Assembly (NCBI RefSeq): GCF_002251365.1
Contig: NZ_NPJH01000030.1
Location: forward strand, 62,001 to 126,000
DNA from: Prevotella sp. P3-122
Lineage (GTDB): Bacteria > Bacteroidota > Bacteroidia > Bacteroidales > Bacteroidaceae
DNA: 64,000 bases
Reading direction: 5' to 3'
Shown piece after piece: positions 61,108 to 64,000 of the stretch. The notes beneath the pieces are model-generated. The model did not search any database. It had not been told where the DNA came from and worked only from the letters and a program-made list of their open reading frames with translations. Position 1 is the first letter of the stretch. Every line of letters starts with the position of its first letter. The translations under genes were made by a program, and so were the position numbers.

Positions 61108-62571
61108 ATGAACAGCACAGAACTAAAACCCGCCCGAGTGTTCGGACATTTTGCCAAAATCAACGAAATTCCACGCCCCTCAAAGCGTGAGGAAAAGATG
61201 ATTGACTATCTCAAGGAGTTTGGCGAGAGCCACAGACTTGAGACCAATGTAGACGAGACAGGCAACGTGATAATCCGCAAGCCTGCTACTCCTGGCTACG
61301 AGAACAGGGAGACCGTGATACTGCAGAGCCATATGGACATGGTATGCGACAAGCTTGTTGACGTTGAGTTCGACTTCGACAAGGACGCCATACAGACATA
61401 CGTTGACGGCGAATGGCTGACAGCAAAGGGCACTACCCTTGGTGCCGACGATGGCATTGGCTGCGCCATAGAGCTGGCCATCCTCGATGCTGACGACATA
61501 GAGCACGGTCCCATAGAGTGTGTATTCACACGCGATGAGGAGACACAGCTTACAGGTGCCTCAGGAATGAAGGCAGGCTTCATGACGGGCAACATGCTCA
61601 TAAACCTCGACTCCGAGGACGAAGGGCAGATTTTCGTGTCATGCGCGGGAGGAAGGAGCACGTCGGCCACGTTCACATTCGATAGAGAAGCCGCTCCAGA
61701 GGGATATTTCTTTATGGAAATCTCGCTCAAGGGACTCAAGGGTGGACACTCTGGCGATGACATCAACAAGAAACGTGCCAACGCCATCAAGATATTGTCA
61801 CGCTTCCTCTACAACACTCTACAGACAACCGACGTAAGGCTGGCCTCATTCAACTCTGGCAAGCTACACAACGCCATCCCACGCGATGGAAAGGTCGTGT
61901 TTGCCGTTCCTGCATCGGAGAAGGAAAACGTTAGGGCTGCATGGAACATCTTCGCTTCATGGGTGGAGGACGAGTTCCATGTAACTGATACGGAGATGGA
62001 ATTCAATATGCAGAGTGCTGACGCACAGCCCGTTCTGCCTGCCGACTGCGGCACGCGCATTATCAGAGCTTTGCAGGCTGTCGACAACGGAGTATTCTCG
62101 ATGTGCCAGGATGCAGCTCTTGCTGATATGGTAGAGACATCAAGCAACGTGGCTGTAGTGAGCACGAAGGAGAATTCGGTAGAGATACTGGCCTCACAAC
62201 GCTCTAACGTGATGAGCAATCTCGACAACGAGTGCAACACAATCAAGGCACTCTTCGAGCTGGCTGGTGCTGAGGTAGTACAGAACGACGGATACCCGGC
62301 ATGGAAGATGAATGCCAACAGCAAGCTTACCAAGCTGGTTGTTGACGCATACGTCAAGCTTTTCGGCAAGCAACCTATAGTAAGAGGTATACATGCTGGC
62401 CTGGAGTGCGGATTATTCTCTGAGCGCTATCCAAACATGGACATGGTGTCGTTCGGTCCTACGCTCCAGTTTGTACATACTCCCGACGAGAGGCTCCACA
62501 TACCGACCGTACAGATGGTTTGGGACCACTTGTTGGAAATCCTGCACAACATACCAGCCAAGAACGCCTGA
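61108..62571 (+). CDS. pepD: Aminoacyl-histidine dipeptidase (M20 family)
   Basis: A 487-aa cytoplasmic metallopeptidase of the PepD/carnosinase-like M20 group. Metal ligands are visible in ILQSHMDMVC (His, Asp), LGADDGIG and ECVFTRDEETQLTG, with GGHSGDDINKKRANAIK in the lid region and GIHAGLECGLFSERYP near the end. It cleaves Xaa-His and other dipeptides with zinc. The start MNSTELKPARVF at 61108 is preferred over the open frame from 61069. The next gene's ATG shares a base with its stop. Confidence 0.93.
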   Translation: MNSTELKPARVFGHFAKINEIPRPSKREEKMIDYLKEFGESHRLETNVDETGNVIIRKPATPGYENRETVILQSHMDMVCDKLVDVEFDFDKDAIQTYVDGEWLTAKGTTLGADDGIGCAIELAILDADDIEHGPIECVFTRDEETQLTGASGMKAGFMTGNMLINLDSEDEGQIFVSCAGGRSTSATFTFDREAAPEGYFFMEISLKGLKGGHSGDDINKKRANAIKILSRFLYNTLQTTDVRLASFNSGKLHNAIPRDGKVVFAVPASEKENVRAAWNIFASWVEDEFHVTDTEMEFNMQSADAQPVLPADCGTRIIRALQAVDNGVFSMCQDAALADMVETSSNVAVVSTKENSVEILASQRSNVMSNLDNECNTIKALFELAGAEVVQNDGYPAWKMNANSKLTKLVVDAYVKLFGKQPIVRGIHAGLECGLFSERYPNMDMVSFGPTLQFVHTPDERLHIPTVQMVWDHLLEILHNIPAKNA

Positions 62572-62984
62572 TGAGAGATTATGCCAACGGACACAACAGC
62601 CTGCACGGGGCTATAAGTTCGGTTGCCCGTCTTGCTGTCGTCATCATCACTCTGGCAGCTCTTGCCTCATGTGCCGGAAACAGGGAGGCAAAGAAAGTCG
62701 TCAAGGAATTTCTCGATACCAACCTGAAGGATGAGAGCTACGACACGGAATACTTCTCCAAGGTTGACTCCACGTTCCTCATTTCAGACTCATTGGTTGA
62801 GGTGATGCGGAAAAACACTAAGGCTTGCGGTCTCTTTCGTGACATAAAATACTCTGAAGGTGGCAAAACGAAGAAGCTGAACTTCATTATGGTGAGATAC
62901 AGGATTGGCGACAAGACCATCAGGCAAACATTCTATCTTGACGACAAGACAACGAGGGTTGTTTGTCTGAAGAATGACGCATGA
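62571..62984 (+). CDS. Uncharacterised lipoprotein
   Basis: A 137-aa lipoprotein: after a polar start (MRDYANGHNSLHGAISS) a hydrophobic stretch ends in LASCAG, with Cys34 the likely lipid site. The mature part (EFLDTNLKDESYDTEYFSKV, DSTFLISDSLVEVMRKN, then FIMVRYRIGDKTIRQTFYLD) looks like small Bacteroidales NTF2-like or DUF lipoproteins, but I cannot name a family. It is translationally coupled to pepD (TGATG). Confidence 0.65.
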   Translation: MRDYANGHNSLHGAISSVARLAVVIITLAALASCAGNREAKKVVKEFLDTNLKDESYDTEYFSKVDSTFLISDSLVEVMRKNTKACGLFRDIKYSEGGKTKKLNFIMVRYRIGDKTIRQTFYLDDKTTRVVCLKNDA

Positions 62985-63011
62985 AGAAATAATACGATAT
63001 GCATCTGTTAA

Positions 63012-63055
63012 TAAGCCGCATCTTTATTCACACACGTGGATGAAGATGCGGCTTA
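63012..63055. terminator. Hairpin before the TonB-dependent receptor gene
   Basis: TAAGCCGCATCTT (63012-63024) and AAGATGCGGCTTA (63043-63055) form a perfect 13-bp stem with an 18-nt loop, 27 nt after the lipoprotein stop. There is no T-run. Confidence 0.6.
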
Positions 63056-63120
63056 CGCATATATTGGCAGAAAGGAAACTGTTTATACAATAATCTGGCT
63101 TAAAATACGTTTGTACGTAT

Positions 63121-64000
63121 ATGAATAAGAAGTTTCTTCTATTGCTGACGACTATGGTTTTCAGCATCAACGCCATAGCACAGACCTTTACGTTGAAGGG
63201 AAAAGTGACCGATGAGGAGCAGAACCCCGTTGAGCTTGCAACTGTCTCGTGTCTGAAACAGGGAAAAGTAGCCATGACATCACTAAAGGGTGAGTTCAGT
63301 ATAACGCTGCAAAGTGCTGACTCTGTGGCTGTACAGTTCTCTATGATTGGTTACAAGACGAAAACAAGAGTATTGCGAAATCCCCGTGGCATACAGACTT
63401 TGCAAATAGTCCTATACGAGGACAACAGGACGCTAAGCGAGGTGAGCGTGACGGGGCAGAAAATACAGACGGGACAGACACAGGAGTTGAAGACTGAGCA
63501 GCTGAAGTCCATGCCGTCGGCATCGGGCAACGCCGTTGAAGAACTCATACAGAGTCAGGCAGGAGTGTCAACTCATAGTGAGCTGTCGTCACAATACAAC
63601 GTAAGGGGTGGAAGCTTCGACGAGAACTCCGTATATATAAACGATGTGGAGGTTTATCGTCCATTCCTTGTACGTTCAGGACAGCAGGAAGGACTGTCTG
63701 TCATCAATCCAGACATGGTGGAGAAGATAGGTTTCTCAACGGGCGGCTACGAAGCAAAATATGGCGACAAGATGTCATCGGCACTCGACATAACTTACAA
63801 GAAACCAAAGAATCTTGAGGCTACACTTTCAGCATCACTTCTTGGTGCGAGCGCATACATTGGTCTGGCCAACAAGAAGGTGGCATGGAGCAACGGCATC
63901 AGATACAAGACCAACAAATACCTTCTCGGATCGCTCGATACTGATGGCGAATATGAACCTACATTCCTTGACTATCAGACATACCTTAGCTATCGTCCGA
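63121..64000 (+). CDS. TonB-dependent receptor (partial, runs off the right edge)
   Basis: 293 codons are visible. A signal peptide (MNKKFLLLLTTMVFSINAIA, approximately) is followed by a CarboxypepD_reg-like beta domain (FTLKGKVTDEEQNPVELATV), then a plug domain: LKSMPSASGNAVEELIQSQA, YNVRGGSFDENSVYINDVEV and YEAKYGDKMSSALDITYKKP, and the first barrel strands. It is an outer-membrane importer; no SusD partner can be seen before the edge. A TACGTTTG box at 63106-63113 ends 7 nt before the ATG, so the mRNA may lack a leader. Confidence 0.88.
   Translation, partial: MNKKFLLLLTTMVFSINAIAQTFTLKGKVTDEEQNPVELATVSCLKQGKVAMTSLKGEFSITLQSADSVAVQFSMIGYKTKTRVLRNPRGIQTLQIVLYEDNRTLSEVSVTGQKIQTGQTQELKTEQLKSMPSASGNAVEELIQSQAGVSTHSELSSQYNVRGGSFDENSVYINDVEVYRPFLVRSGQQEGLSVINPDMVEKIGFSTGGYEAKYGDKMSSALDITYKKPKNLEATLSASLLGASAYIGLANKKVAWSNGIRYKTNKYLLGSLDTDGEYEPTFLDYQTYLSYRP

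Overview
The window looks like a chromosomal segment of a gut or rumen Bacteroidales, most likely the Prevotella/Segatella/Xylanibacter group. The support is: Bacteroidetes-type promoters (TTTG, about 19-20 nt, TAnnTTTG), many lipoproteins and Bacteroidetes-only families (DUF4861, DUF4301, DUF4296, a GldB-like protein, FecR-type anti-sigma factor, OMP beta-barrel receptors), and secreted carbohydrate enzymes that end in a short 'YDLSGRK...GIYIRNGKKYV' tail. No species can be named from the sequence alone.

Layout. 1-4.1 kb: gene remnants (a possible thiolase tail and the last ~68 codons of ccsA) around a thioredoxin-like gene, then an AlkD-like protein, a DPP III peptidase and an AraC-type regulator with an AT-hook-like tail. 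4.3-19.8 kb: a pectin/uronate region with an NPP-type phosphodiesterase, mannonate dehydratase (uxuA), an SDR that probably acts as mannonate/fructuronate oxidoreductase, a secreted nitroreductase-like protein and a 1,329-aa PL1-like pectate lyase with FN3 and autotransporter-type repeats. It also holds two DUF4861 proteins, a DPP IV peptidase, a radical SAM protein, a GldB-like lipoprotein, tRNA-Cys and, just beyond, tRNA-Ser. 20.0-26.8 kb: an A+T-rich, visibly rearranged accessory stretch. It has a decayed copy of the pectate-lyase gene end with its terminator, a 22-bp-period palindrome array, a HigBA-type toxin-antitoxin pair, and a minus-strand cluster of a sigma-region-4/beta-barrel fusion, a radical SAM enzyme, a frameshifted Gfo/Idh/MocA oxidoreductase and a lipoprotein. 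A broken Abi-family gene lies head to head with the sigma/barrel gene.

26.9-34.6 kb: a FecIRA-like cell-surface signalling operon. An ECF sigma factor, a FecR-like anti-sigma factor and an outer-membrane receptor are joined by ATGA overlaps; the receptor is followed by a tandem paralogue whose ends are nearly identical but whose barrel has diverged, then two small lipoproteins with related signal peptides. 35-38.6 kb: a GH127 beta-L-arabinofuranosidase. 38.6-40.5 kb: heptanucleotide repeats and a large inverted-repeat element between genes.

39-51.8 kb: mostly minus-strand housekeeping genes: NUDIX, ispE, C69 dipeptidase, nadC, DUF4296, lspA, a DksA/TraR-like protein, ileS, a TRIC/UPF0126 channel, a D-2-hydroxyacid dehydrogenase and rarA. 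52.4-64 kb: a secreted GH13 amylase, a second palindrome array (23-bp period), DUF4301, a long RelA/SpoT homologue with a degenerate hydrolase site, rplU-rpmA with a structured leader, an OmpH/Skp-like protein, a small membrane protein, pepD, a lipoprotein and the start of a TonB-dependent receptor that runs off the right edge.

The most unusual features are the two palindrome arrays, which have the same architecture but different sequences, the sigma-4/barrel fusion abutting a truncated Abi gene, and the end-conserved, middle-diverged duplication of the signalling receptor. No complete new defence or mobile system could be demonstrated.
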